DNA from: Calendula officinalis | Taxonomy: Eukaryota; Streptophyta; Magnoliopsida; Asterales; Asteraceae | DNA: 64,000 nt | Direction of reading: 5' to 3' | Assembly (NCBI GenBank): GCA_963853835.1 | Contig: OY970832.1 | Location: 25,662,208-25,726,207, forward strand | In this document: positions 11,277-23,507 of the stretch, piece by piece | How the letters are laid out: each line of letters starts with the position of its first letter | Position numbering within the stretch: position 1 is the first letter of the stretch | Translations under genes and position numbers: made by a program | The notes under the pieces: model-generated | What the model was told of the DNA's origin: nothing | The model's input: the letters and a program-made list of their open reading frames with translations, nothing else | The model's database searches: none

Positions 11277-12155
11277 TTTCTCTTAATAAAATTGTCAAAA
11301 GAAATCTTGGAAGGTATTGAAATAACAAAAAATTATGTGTCAAATTCTTGATTCTTGAATGGTGAATATTTTGTATTAAACACATATCCATCGTAAATAG
11401 AAAATATGTTGAGTGGAAGACTTGCTAATTTGGGAAATCCTAAATGTATATATAGTAAAATTTTAATATAGCTAGTTTAGTTAAGTTAAAAAAGCGTTAA
11501 AGTTATTATTTTTTTAGTAATATTATTAGCCGACAAAAAGATAACCAATATCATTATGATATTATTTTAACTATGGTTTTAAAAATGTGCCTTCGCTTAG
11601 TCATAGATGGACTAATGTATGAGGCTTGTGCTATACTACAAAGTTTGAATGTAAAGTTTGACGTATGTTATTACTCTTTATAAGCTGTGTTTTTAGCATA
11701 TTAAAAATAAAGAATTATATTTTATAATGAAAAGCCGCCTGGGCCAAATTGGTTCGTAACATATAATTCCTTGTAAAGTTAATGACTTTGATCGATTGTT
11801 CCTTGATCTTAGAGGAGTGTACGGTCCATATTCTATAACTATCATTTAGACGTAGTTAGCGTACATCATAAGAGCATTTTTTTTTTCTTTAGAGACCGGT
11901 TCAAGGATTCGAGAAAAACCTGATCATTGTATCCATATTTGGGTTATAGGAAGCATATGCATGTACTGATGTACATCATCTAACAACAAACTTACGTTAA
12001 AAAAAATAAGTAGGTATATTGCTTATGTCAATTTCATTTACTTTTAAGCAGATGATATGATAAACTTGAAAGTTTGCAACAACCATGATCACATATGAAA
12101 ATAAATAGAGTAAATTATAAAGATGGTGCATGAAGTTTATCCAAAATTTCACGTA

Positions 12156-12468
12156 CTTCCTCCGTTTTAAAATAAGTGATACACTTTTTATTTCGGGGTG
12201 CTTTCAAATAAGTGATACACTTTGAAACTTTCCTTATTTGGTAAAATATAGTGGGACCCAAACCCACTAACCATCTTCTTTAAAAAAGTGAAATGACTCA
12301 TTTACCCTTACTTCTACTTTTAAACATCATTAAATTCACTTTAATCATAATATGTGGGACCCATCATTCACTAACTATCCAATTTAATCTAATTTAATAT
12401 TCATTATCGTATTTTGCCTCAAAAAATGTGAAACCCAAAGTGTATCACTTATTTTGAAACGGAGGAAG
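12156..12468. mobile_element. Stowaway-type MITE (313 bp)
   Basis: The ends are CTTCCTCCGTTTTAAAATAA and, inverted, CTTCCTCCGTTTCAAAATAA, the known Stowaway/Tc1-mariner terminal motif. It is flanked by the expected TA dinucleotide on both sides (12154-12155 and 12469-12470). Both inner ends carry a 'gtgatacact' motif. It is non-coding and would be moved by a mariner-like transposase from elsewhere. Confidence 0.92.
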
Positions 12469-12881
12469 TATTATTAATTACCTTAAAAAGTTATTTTTGT
12501 AGTCTCTTTTTAGAAACCCTTTAGCACCCGTTAAATATTTTTTAAATAAATAAAGACTCCCGATGTAATTTTAAAGGGCTAGGGTGTAATTTTCTAACAG
12601 GAAAAACTTAACAATGTTAAGTTAAAAGATTATAGATGTAAAAAGTTCCAAAAGATAACTACCAATACAATATTTCAAAATAAAAGAGTAAAGACTATAT
12701 GTGAAATTTAGAATAACTGCTACTACAGTATTATTGTAATTTACTCAATAAATATTTACATGAGATTCTGTCCAAAGTTATATATTGCCTTCCAATAAAC
12801 TCAAATAGACACACACAATTACTTTTTGTGCCAAAAATGGACGCACCAAATTAAAATGGAAACTTTTTAAATATAAAAATA

Positions 12882-13010
12882 TGAGAAATGATATTTAGTC
12901 TTACTATTTGGTTATATTCATAATCCTACTCACTTGATAGGATAACATATGTAATCCACTAATTATATCTCCTAATATTATCACTTCATTTTGACAATAT
13001 CTTCATTAAT
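12882..13010. repeat. Second copy of a dispersed AT-rich repeat
   Basis: Partner of the sequence at about 10809-10985, with shared phrases gagaaatgatattta, ttgataggat and taatattatc. Ends are not defined, so a non-autonomous DNA transposon is only a guess. Confidence 0.4.
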
Positions 13011-13248
13011 AATAAAAAAAAGTATCCATATGAAAGGAAATATATTTATCACCCAAGAGCCAATTTTGACATTTCTGGACCAATTTTTTATAGGTACAAT
13101 ACGTTTGACAAATTTCAGACCAAATTATCTATTTCTATATCATAATTGAATTCATGTATTAGCGATAACAAAAGGACTTGAACTCCACGGGGAAACCCGA
13201 ACCCGAACTATATGGGCTGGTCCATTAATGGATATATTTTTGGGGAAG

Positions 13249-13370
13249 TGACTTTGGTACCACATAAATTACTTTAAACACCACATCCATTGTTTTACAG
13301 TACTTGTACAATATGCTTTAAATTTTATATAAATGTGATGAGTAAAGTAATTTATGTGGTCTCAAAATCA
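13249..13370. mobile_element. Short MITE with 28-bp terminal inverted repeats (122 bp)
   Basis: The left end at 13249-13276 (TGACTTTGGTACCACATAAA, then TTACTTTA) is the inverse of 13343-13370 (TAAAGTAATTTATGTGGTCT, then CAAAATCA) with only a few mismatches. The centre is about 65 bases of AT-rich DNA. The whole element could fold into one hairpin. No target duplication was established. Confidence 0.7.
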
Positions 13371-13491
13371 ATACTCATATTTTTGGGGACGAGGGTAGTG
13401 ATTGGGGATTCCCACCCTTGCCCCGCATCGATTATAAATTATGTTAAAATTTTAATATATTTCATATATGTTATATTTAATTTATGAAAAA

Positions 13492-13651
13492 TGATAATGA
13501 CAGCCCTAAGGACTGTTACTAAAACGTCAAGACACGCATCAAAAACTTGTGCAGTAATCAATAACCGCCCCTGCATTTTAGGAATCAACCCCCACTACTG
13601 AAAGTACAAACGATTTATGCACGTAATCACCTTTAAGGGCTGTTATTAACA
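13492..13651 (+). mobile_element. Palindrome-ended MITE, copy 3
   Basis: Starts TGATAATGACAGCC and ends CTGTTATTAACA. The body is highly similar to copy 2 (11103-11276) in opposite orientation and more distantly to copy 1 (6477-6625). The left palindrome GACAGCCCTAAGGACTGTT is still visible. Confidence 0.75.
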
Positions 13652-16137
13652 AAATCCTTAATTTAATAGGTAAATGTTACATATATATTGTATTTTATGA
13701 ATAGATGAAATTTTTCAGGGCAAAAATACAGGGATAAGAACTTAAACAAAGAACAGAGTGAACTTTCCATAGGTTATAATTTATATCCTACGTATGAAGG
13801 CGTATATGTATATTTCATTAAATGAACTAACTTATCCTATTTACCACCTAGAAATCATATTGAGCATATTATGTATACGTTATAGGCACTTTCATCTAGA
13901 AAACCTTATGTCACCTAGTTGAAAAATCTAAGAAACTCCAAATAGTGAAAGTCAATTAAAAGGTGTGATGATAAACATTATTTTCTTTGTATTTGATTTT
14001 TCTTATTATTGTAGAAATATTTCTAAATTTGGATTTCGTTATATGTACCTAGTTTTCTTTGTTTCTAGATTTCTAAATATATTTTTTAAATAGATCATTC
14101 TTGTCACGTGTTTGTCTAAAGAGCCGTAAGAACATTGATCAAGACATCAAGTTACAAGAAAAATAGATAGAACAATTCAAACGTCAATATATGGGGGATG
14201 GCTTTTCTAATCTAATTAGTGAGAAGAAAATATATTCTAAGGTATGTTTGATTTATGTATGAGATCTGACTAATATTGAAAGAAAACTAGGAATGATTAT
14301 TTAAAAGAATATTATTTTATATTTTAAAAATACGAGTTTTAATAAAAACAAATAGAAAAAGAAGAGACATCGAGAGTTACACTATCCCTATTAGCAACCC
14401 AACTCAACCCAACTTTTTCATTAAAAAATAATATCCGTCTCTTCCACCTACACAACCCAACACAACCTTAATTTTCACATTTATTAACAACCCAACCCAA
14501 CCTAAATTTTTATTACCTATTAATATCAAAACAACCAATTATAATATTGCACCTCACATTAAAAACAAAAAGAAATAATAAAATAATTGGTGACCTCATG
14601 TGATCTTGGTCTCCTCCACCAACCTATGACACCTCTTTTGGTGACCCCTAATAATTTTTCTGATTATTATATTGTGGTGACCCAACCCCCAAAAGTCCCG
14701 ATGAGAGTAGTCTTAGAGACAAGAACTTAGAAAGGTGAACCCATCTAAAAATGTGTAAAAGCTTTGTTTTGACTGTTTCTATATTCATGAGTTTTATATC
14801 ACACTTCAAAACTGATTGGAAAACTTGCTTCTCACTCAGTACTCATTTGTTCGAAAATCGTGGAGCTGAGTAAATGGTTACCAGGTGAATACTCGATGAG
14901 TATCTATATTAAGATTTTTATTATTATATATAAATTGCTATTATAATATATATTATACTTCATTCGTATCAAAATAAATAAATCACTTTTCTTTTCGGTG
15001 TGTATCAAAATAAGTGAATCACTTTAATAATTTACCTTATTTGGTAAATTTTTATATTTAAAATTATCCCTTCACTCTTACTTATCCATCTTTAATCAAC
15101 ATTAAAGCCTAAAGGGGGGGGCATATATATTTGTCATCTTCCTATATTTGACTTTTTCATAATTTAGAAAAAGCAACAAAATAGTAAAATGTATAATAAT
15201 AATAATAATAATAATAATAACTTAAAATGTATTTTGGAAAGTGAGGTGGTGGAAAAGTAAGCATTTTAGAGAATTTGACAGAGTTTTATAAAATTTCTGA
15301 GTATATACCGAGTTTTAACCAAGTTGGGCGAGTTTTGGCCGCGTTGGACGAGTTTTAACCAGTTGGGCGTATCTTAACCGAGTTTTTTTTACTGATTTGG
15401 AGCAACTCAACTCGGCACACCACCAAATACATCATATAGGGCAAGTACTCAACCGAATTGACTGTGTTTTTCAACTTTTAAGTTTCAATCTCATTTCCCA
15501 TATCAAAACCAAGCTCGTACCCAAGATAGAAGACGAAAATTAAGCTACCAACCCATTTGAATGTGCTTCTACAATGTAGTAAAATCCCATTTAAAATGAT
15601 ATTATTTGTCAAATTCCATATCATTATTACCATGTCCTTCGTCATAATACTAGTTATCCTACAATATTGCTATAACATGAAACTTCAAAATCATCCTCCA
15701 TCGGATCCTATAACATTCTAATAATATTCTTTTTGAATCCACAAAAAACACCATCAACAAATCACAATTTAAAAATAAATAATAAAAAATCTATAACCTA
15801 TGGCGGTACCAATAGGTAAGTGTATTGGTTTTGTTGTGCCATTACTTTTCTATGTATCATGATTATAATATTTGTAGTTGTTATTATCAATATTGCTATC
15901 ATAGCAATGAAAAAGAATTATGTGAAAATAAGTTGCCAACAAGCAAACGCATAGGATAATTGAAAAAAGACATCCCAACCCCCACCATTTATCTCGTGCC
16001 TAAGAAAGTGGTAGGACCTCAATTTATTCTTCAAATTCCATGATTATTATCATAAATTGTCAATTTCAGACTATAGTATATAGTAAAAATCAATAAAATA
16101 GTAAAAAAATCCTTTTCAAATGGGAATAAAAAATAAA
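13652..16137. other. AT-rich intergenic DNA without a visible gene
   Basis: No credible coding frame. Contents noted: a partial Stowaway-like sequence (14955-15105, listed separately), an (AAT)n microsatellite at about 15192-15220, and a cluster around 15300-15385 in which 'gagttttaaccaagttgggc' recurs about three times in degenerate form (a short local tandem repeat). Confidence 0.5.
14955..15105. mobile_element. Truncated Stowaway-like MITE
   Basis: Begins tacttcattcgtatcaaaat and contains 'atcaaaataagtgaatcact' and 'accttatttggtaaattt', matching the left half of the complete element at 12156-12468. The right terminal repeat is absent, so it is a half copy. Confidence 0.6.
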
Positions 16138-17345
16138 GGGTAAATTACAGTTTTTGTCCCTGACCTTTGGATGATTCGGGGTTTTTGTCCCTACATTTTT
16201 TTCTTCCGTTTTTTTGTCCATTAAGTTTTTAAAATTCTGGAAATTTGTCCTTCCATCTATTTTTGGCCGTTAACTGACGAAAAATACAAGGCATGTGAGG
16301 GCATTTTAGTCCTTTTCACCATTCTTCATCTTCTTCCCCAACACCCACAAACCCTAAACCCCCAACACCACCACCTGCTACCAAATCAGCATCTGAAACC
16401 TTTCCCAAACCCGAAATTAACTTAGGGGCTTTGTTACCCTCATGATTCCGACCAGAACCCCCATCCTAATTCGAAACCTCAACTCTGAGAGTTGCAATAT
16501 TTTTCAAATTTAAATTCAACAATCACAGTCCAAAAATCATCAAGAACTAATCTGTAACATGAGGAGATCGAGTTGGAAATCAAAAACATAACCACCGTCT
16601 CTCTTTCTCTCCACAATCAAAAACATTAAACTATAATCATGGATTTTGAATGATTTAAATCCTCCTCTTTCTCTCATGCACCACTATCTCTCTCTCTAAA
16701 ACTCTCTTTCTCTATCTAAAACCATGTTACTGAGTAAGAGATGAATCCATAAACCGAACCCTCTCACACAAATCGGATGAATCCTCCGTAACAATCGAGC
16801 TGCTATTTCAAATCGTCATCACCTGCTATTTCAAATCGTCATCACCTGCAACTCTCAGATCTGAAAGTTATTTAGTGGAAGACTAGAACACCGCCGCAGT
16901 AAATCCAGATCTGAGTTCAAGGTGGAGGCGTAGGAAAAAACGCCAGATCCGAGTTCAAGGTGGAGGCGGAGGAAAAAACGCAGATTGTGATACCTGTGCA
17001 CAGATCAAAAACCTCCCAAGTGCTCGTTCCATTTTGGTGCCAAACTATCCACACGCAATGATTTCAAATTATAAACTAGCATTTCAGAAGGTACGTACGA
17101 CGATTCCCAAATTTTGAAGAACACATGAAGAACACATTTGAGTTGAAAGGGTTTTTTGATGATGATGATGATAGGGGTAATTTGGGGAAATTGACTAAAA
17201 TTTCGTCAGTTAACGGCCAAAAATAGACGGAAGGATAAATTTTCAGAATTTTTAAAACTTAAAGGACAAAAAAACGGAAGAAAAAAGTTTAGGGACAAAA
17301 ACCCCGAATCGGCCAAAGGTCAGGGACAAAAACTGTAATTTACCC
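16138..17345. mobile_element. MULE-type non-autonomous element (1208 bp) with perfect 9-bp TSD
   Basis: Long terminal inverted repeats of about 145 bp begin GGGTAAATTACAGTTTTTGT and are roughly 90% identical at the two ends. The 9 bases on either side are identical (aaaaataaa at 16129-16137 and 17346-17354). A 9-bp duplication with long TIRs is the hallmark of Mutator-like elements. No transposase frame is present. The interior holds short duplications: a 26-base unit (gctatttcaaatcgtcatca plus cctgct) twice near 16800-16855, and a 'gagttcaaggtggaggcg' unit twice near 16912-16972. It ends only 28 bases from the TrmO-like stop codon. Confidence 0.92.
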
Positions 17346-17373
17346 AAAAATAAATATAAATCATAACTTATAT

Positions 17374-19144
17374 TTATTTGACATCTTCAACGAATACATT
17401 ACTTGATGTAATCCTATATGTAACATCTAATCCTTGTAAATTCAAGTGATAAATTGTATCATTGCATTCATTAACACAAGATTCATCATCATCTTGTGTT
17501 CGTTGTGATACTGATCTTATGTCCCATGAAAGCACTTGTCTTATCAATCTTTGGAATTCTTCGGGTGATTTATATAACGACTTCTTCTTATCCTGTGTCA
17601 TAATTGAAATAAAAATCAAAGATACAAAATAAATATAATTAACAATGATGGATATTGTGTGAAATGACTTACAATTGCTGACCAACATTTAGTTAAATTT
17701 GTTAGAAAATCATCAGAGAAATCAACAGAAGCAACAGCCAACAAATCATCCATCTGTTCATAAATGTTGAAATTGTTCAGTCAAACACATACAAAAACTC
17801 ATAATTTGTATGAATGTATATAATCATTAATTAAACTGTTTTTGTTTGACCTTAACCCAATGTGGTACAACTGCTTCTTTAATACTGTCACAGTAGGGTA
17901 AATAGGGCTTGATATCCAGAACCGGCTATTCACAACATATAAACCAAAAAAAAAATATCTAAATTAAAAAAAATAAAATGGTATGCATCAATGATAAATA
18001 GAGTAAGAAATGACTTACAGTTCCATCAACCAAATCCACACCAGAAAGTAGGATGCTGTTTCCCTGAACTGACTCCACCTAGGTGAATTTAAAAAATTGA
18101 TATATTGTAAAAACAAATTATAATAATAATAATAATAAATTAATAATAATATTGTAATGAAGGTTGTTACTTTAGCGACAGTAAGACCAATTGGGCAAGG
18201 GCGATGTGGCGATCTGGTAGCAAAAAGACCCATCTTTTCACCTTTGAGCCTTGGTACTCTTACCTAAAACAAAAACAGTTAACTTAAGGTGGTTGATGAG
18301 CAAGAAAAAGTCAACATTAACCTTAGCCTTCAGCTTTGACCTTGATGGATGTTTCCACAACTTATCGAGATCTGTATTAAGATGAAAAACATAAATAATC
18401 CAGCAATGTGAGTACTCTTCAAGACCCTCAAGTGAAGCTGGTGGGACCCGAGATGTGTTGAATATTAATCGTGCTCTTGCAAGAGGTACAACCAATGGTT
18501 GTCTAGGTGTTCCATTCCTGAAATTGAAAATTGTTTGAGTGAACAATGCTAGTTGCCCAATTATCCAAAATAGGGTTAGAAAAAAAAGAGATTTTGATAA
18601 TTACCTTGTAGAGAAACAAGAGTGTGTGATAGCAATTGGTGCCATGGGATAATATGTCTCCAAATTCTCACTTTTAGGTTGTGACATTGCTTTTCTTAAT
18701 TCCTACAGATATCAAAAGTATTTCATTTCTTAAATTTTGGCATGATCATTCGTGAATTACTCACATAACTGATAGTTCAAGTGAATGCAAATGCAATTAT
18801 TACTGAAACAGAGTACGTACATAATTCTGAAATCAAATTAGGGTTTTGTGAGGGTGTAACCTGTTGAGCTCTAATTCGACCTTGCCTCTCAGAAGCACAC
18901 TTTTGTAATGATTCCTTGAGAGATTTCTCAAGTTCTTCTATGATTTTATCGTTCAAACCTCTTCTTCTTCTTTCACTCAAAAAGTAAACTGACAAACATC
19001 AAACTGAAGCAATTAATTTTTGAACGGGAATAAGAGAAAACAAGAGAGAATGTTACCGGAGATAGCAGCGGTTGCAGAAACGGTAGCGAAGGTCAACGTG
19101 ATGGCTAAAGTCAACCATTTCGAGGTTTCAGTAGAGCTCGCCAT
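17374..19144 (-). CDS. TRMO: TsaA/TrmO-family tRNA (adenine(37)-N6)-methyltransferase homologue (9 exons, 345 aa)
   Basis: TrmO uses S-adenosylmethionine to add the N6-methyl group on t6A37 in some threonine tRNAs. Exons on the minus strand: 19144-19057, 18988-18861, 18702-18605, 18517-18322, 18263-18171, 18078-18019, 17925-17851, 17753-17673, 17592-17374. All borders are GT/AG and all phases join. The TsaA beta-barrel covers about residues 90-240 and shows PIAITHSCFSTRNGTPRQP, LEGLEEYSHCWIIYVFH, the family motif GLFATRSPHRPCPIGL and GVDLVDGTPVLDIKPYLPYC. A C-terminal helical part of about 100 residues with the motif SPEEFQRLIRQVLSWDIRS follows, as in eukaryotic homologues. Upstream of the domain are a hydrophobic segment (about residues 10-33) and a charged coiled-coil-like stretch, unlike bacterial TrmO. 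This could be a membrane anchor or organelle signal. It is divergent from the sialidase-like gene. Confidence 0.9.
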
Positions 19145-19804
19145 TAACAACTTTCAGAAACTAGGGCTCACTTCAGTAGAGCTATTGTTAAATAGTAAAT
19201 TTCAGAAGTAGTCCCTATACTATATGTCAATGTACTGTTTTAATAACTTGCTGGTCTTAACCGAAATAGGATTCTAGTTTAGGGGTGGCAATAGGTGTTC
19301 TGTTTGGATTGACTCGTTGACTTATATATTTCGACTCCAAAAGATAACGGAGTAAACCTAGAAAACATATAATTGAGGACTAAAAAGGTAATAATACTGT
19401 TTATAGTGGACTGTTCTTAAGAATAGACAAAAGACAGAGGACGGTATGAACAAATTTACAGCTTCAGGTCTATATGTATGTGTAAAAGGAAGACCCGCAA
19501 TTTTAACATATCCTTTCCTTTTCAATGATCAGGTATCTTTTGAGTTCTTTAATTCCATTTTATTCCTTTTAATTTTTAATTATTATGTCACTACAATCTT
19601 GTATGCGTTTGGCGTACATGGATAACTTAATCAATGTTCTTTGTTTCACACTAAAACCATCAATAATTTGCTTGGTTCAAGTAAGATCTAAACTTTTAAG
19701 AAAAATCCCACTTCAAGAATAAGTTTCAAATGAAATTGTATATATGAATGTGCACAAATTGAAGATTTTGTAAGTCAATTCCTTGTAAATTTCTACAACT
19801 AGGA
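19145..19804. promoter_or_regulatory. Shared upstream region of the divergent TrmO-like and sialidase-like genes
   Basis: 660 bases separate the two start codons, which point away from each other, so both promoters must lie here. I see no unambiguous TATA box; the interval is AT-rich with several taatatac-like strings. A possible 5'-UTR splice donor follows at 19531-19533 (atcag/gtatct). A bidirectional promoter is an inference from geometry. Confidence 0.4.
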
Positions 19805-21698
19805 ATGTCAAAATTAGGGTTTGTGATTGTGTTAATCATGCTCAGTTCTAGCTTTTCCCACAAATTGGCCTATTCTGATATCATACCTCAAATTCGTTTG
19901 CTTTCCAAAAGGTAACATACAATGCTTATTGTATTTGATCGAAGTCAACATACCCCATTTGCAAGAACTTGAGTTTGATTCAAGTTTGTATTTTGTTACA
20001 TATGTGTTCTTTCATTCATGTTAATATGTAGCTTCAATGATTGTGTGGTTTCCAGTAAGTAACATAACATGCTTATTGTATTTGATTAAGTCAACGAATC
20101 ATTGTTTAGTCAGTATTTGACCAAAGTCAACATACCCAATCACAAAATTCAAATTTTCAAACTTTAGCAAAAAATGCAGAAATTCAAATAGAATGGAAGA
20201 TAATTTCAGCACCAAAAAAGACCACTTTTCATGGAAGCCATTACTAGAAGAGCTCACATTTGCAAAAAATTCTGCTCCTTTTAATAGTTGTCATGCTTCT
20301 ACAATAGTCGAGGTACAAGTCTTATCAAACACTCAAGGGTCAAGATGGTAATTATGCCATTCATATCACATTTCAATTTTCAGGTTGATAAAGACTACTT
20401 TTTGTTAGCATACTTTGGTGGTTCATACGAAGGGGCGCCTGATGTCAAAATTTGGTTACAAACGTACAAGGTATATAATCACATTAAGTTTGAAAATTCA
20501 TTTTTATAAAAGTCAAGAGTCAATGCGTTGACTTTTGGCAGGATGGTCAATGGTACCCCCCAGTTATTACTGATGAGCAAGAGAATGTTCCAATGTGGAA
20601 CCCTGTATTATATAAACTTCCCTCAAACGAGTTGCTTCTTTTCTACAAGGTTGGACAAGAAGTCCAAAAGTACGTTTTTACCCTTTAGCTTCTTCCTATA
20701 TTAAATAATAAAAAAAGTAAATTGATGGAATTATTGTTTATTTTAGATGGAGTGGGTGCATGAAAAGGTCAAATGATGGTGGTATAACTTGGAGCTCAAG
20801 AGAACAACTTCCTCCTGGTATTTTAGGACCAATAAAAAATAAGGTTGTTTTTTTTATTTCACACTTAAAGATTCATTGGTAAACCATGATTTTTTATTTA
20901 TTTTTATATCTATATATTTTTTGCAGCCCATTTTACTTGAAAATGGGAAGTTACTATGTGGTTCATCTGTTGAGAGTTGGAACTCATGGGGCGCGTGGGT
21001 CGAGGTTATATATATACTTATTAAATTTGATGATCTCATACTAGTGAACAAGTCCCTTTGACTTTGACATTGACTTTGACTTTGTAACAGATGACGGCAG
21101 ATTCAGGCAGGTCATGGAAAAAATACGGCCCAATTTATATAAAAAACGAGTCACTCAGTGTGATCCAACCGGTTCCTTACAAAACTACAAACGGAAATTT
21201 ACGTGTTTTATTAAGATCGTTTGATGGCATCGGTCGAGTTTGTATGTCAGAATCTGTTGATGGCGGTGAAAATTGGAGTTTTGTTGTTCCAACTGACTTA
21301 CCTAACCCTAATTCAGGTTAATTATGTTTTAATTCTCAAATTTTCCTAAACTTTGGTTAATTTTGAGTAAAATTAGGTATTGATGGTGTAAAGCTAAGCG
21401 ATGGTCGCGTTGTGCTTGCTTATAACACGATCTCGAGAAGTGTGTTAAAAGTTGGGGTTTCATCAGATGATGGTGACACGTGGCAAGATGTTGTAACATT
21501 AGAAGATAGTGAAGGAATGGAATTTTCTTATCCAGCTGTCATTGAATCAAGTGATAAACGTGTTCATATCACATATACGTATAACCGAACACAGATAAAG
21601 GTATGGTTCATAGCTTTCTTGATTATAAGTTTGATAAATCTTTTAACCTTTGTTGTTGTTTTCAGCATGTTGTTCTTCAACCAAACATTGTGCAATAA
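19805..21698 (+). CDS. Secreted sialidase-like BNR/Asp-box beta-propeller protein (9 exons, 370 aa)
   Basis: Exons: 19805-19911, 20180-20312, 20384-20470, 20542-20669, 20747-20843, 20927-21004, 21091-21316, 21377-21600, 21666-21698, all with GT/AG borders and matching phases. The first 22 or so residues (MSKLGFVIVLIMLSSSFSHK) form a signal peptide, so the product should enter the secretory path. Four Asp boxes (S/T-x-D-x-G-x-x-W) are visible: SNDGGITW (about residue 160), TADSGRSW (about 212), SVDGGENW (about 265) and SSDDGDTW (about 314). With VDKDYFLLAYFGGSYEGAPD and MWNPVLYKLPSNELLLFYKVG they mark a six-bladed sialidase fold. The bacterial FRIP motif is not seen. Plants lack established sialic acid, so the substrate is unknown; a Kdo- or pectin-related sugar is speculation. 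The gene looks intact. Confidence 0.9.
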
Positions 21699-22851
21699 AA
21701 ACAGGCTTTTGCTACAACAATATTTTGTACCAAAATTAATTAATTGTTTGAACATCATCTTTCGTATTGGTTTTATGAGTAGTGATTGTTTCTCTAAAAA
21801 ACCAGTGTACCTTAGTTTATTAATTCTCTCGAACTAACCATATGCAAACTATATGTAGAATCGCACATGACAAGACTAACTGAATTAACTGACACACAAA
21901 ATTGTTAGTGTTAGTTGACATTAGACATATTAAATTAGGGATCTCAAAAGAAATCCGAATGATCTAATGGGGTTTTAGAGCATACGTGTTCTACAAGAGA
22001 GAAAATAGTCTTGATTCATAATCTAAAGCTAATCTGTCTTGTTACGAGATTAAGTATTTATATGTTTAATTCAAATAACACTAAAAATATTTGCATGTCG
22101 GTTAGCATGCCACTCTAAAAATGGTTTGTATCAACTTTGTTAGTCTACTAATCTTACTGTATATATTTGAAGTAAACTAAATTACTTTGTGTAAAACTTC
22201 AACCGATGTAAGTTCTCACCTCATCATAGTCATTCTGCTGACACATGTCATCAGTTCTTCATTATCTGATAAAAAAGAACAAGACATTTAACCTAAAGAA
22301 TGAAGGTTGAAGAATACTTATTCAACAGCTGACGAATTCCATATGAGTATATGAAGAACAATGGTTAGAAAGTTCTTGACAGTTAGAACTTTCTTAACTA
22401 CAAGCTCACCAGATTTCGAGGAAGATTACAAACGAGAAATTTACGTGATCTAAAAATCACACTCTTAAATACAATATGCTTTAAAGTATTCTAGCAAGAC
22501 GAGTAGAGTACACGCAGGTGTTGCTTTGCTGACATGTACCAAGAGCATAGCTGACAAAGGATAAAAGCGGTTTCCTGCCCATTAAGAGAAGTTAATGCCC
22601 AACTATTATACATATTGTAGGTTGACATATGTTCTAGTAGTTGAGGCATTTAATGAAGAACCACTCTATAAATAGATAAGTAAATGCATCACATTTACCA
22701 CACCAATTACGTCAACGACTACATCATATGCTCTCTTGCATACTTGAGCATTTATACTTCCTAGTTATTTGTGGTAAGTATCGCAAGTAGTTATTTGTGG
22801 TAAGGCATTTATACTTCCTAGTTATTTGTGGTAAGTATCGTGACTTCAATT

Positions 22852-22885
<34 letters not shown>

Positions 22886-23507
22886 AACAGCAAAAAAAAA
22901 GGCAATGGGTAGAGCTTTAGCATTGTTATCACCCTACCGAAGACCTCCAACACAATTATATTATAAAACGAAAGCTAGTAAGAAGCTAACAATTACAATC
23001 TAATAACTTATCAACGGATATTAAAAGTAGTTACAATTACAATCTAGTCTTCAACTGATATTAAAAGTAGTTATTTGTGGTAAGTATCGCGGCTTTAGGT
23101 GACTTAATCTTCAACTGATATTAAAAGCTTGAGTGTTGTGCCTAACGATATCATCTGTTGATATCATGTGTCATCCAATCTATAAATTTATAGGTTATAA
23201 TTAGTATCTCACCCGTATTCCGCAATCTATTGTGCATTACATTATACTATAATAAACTATCATTGAAAAACTTGTGTTTTGTTTGTACTCAAACATGCAA
23301 ATTTACCTACGTTGAATAGTCATAATACAATATGTGATAGTTATTGGTATCTAACAAGCTTCATCTTGGCTGGTTTAATCGGTTCGTTGGGGGACAAGGC
23401 ACATTCAATGTATGTAACAACATCATACTGTATTTAACTTAAAATATATAATACATTTGATATAAATACAATATGTTATTCAAAAATACAAAACTATGTC
23501 TCAAGAT
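21699..23507. other. Intergenic DNA between convergent genes, with local repeats
   Basis: No gene is seen. A 36-base unit (gcatttatacttcctagtta plus tttgtggtaagtatcg) occurs at 22748-22783 and 22805-22840, and its second half returns near 22784-22804 and 23063-23090. The phrase tcaacngatattaaaagtag recurs near 23012, 23052 and 23111. A retroposon tail at 22855-23000 (listed separately) interrupts this repeat field. Confidence 0.5.
22855..23000 (-). mobile_element. 3' end of a LINE-like retroposon (30-base poly-T tract)
   Basis: On the minus strand the sequence runs through CTCTACCCATTGCC, a short T-run and GCTGTTC into a 30-base poly-A (22884-22855). A T-rich/GCNGTTC end followed by poly-A is typical of plant L1-type LINE 3' ends. 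The body is short, so it would be a 5'-truncated insertion. The left boundary and target duplication are not secure. Confidence 0.45.

Noticed and set aside
19020..19211. Plus-strand frame over the start of the TrmO-like gene
   Set aside because: It is opposite to exon 1, whose minus-strand reading joins in phase with eight further exons.
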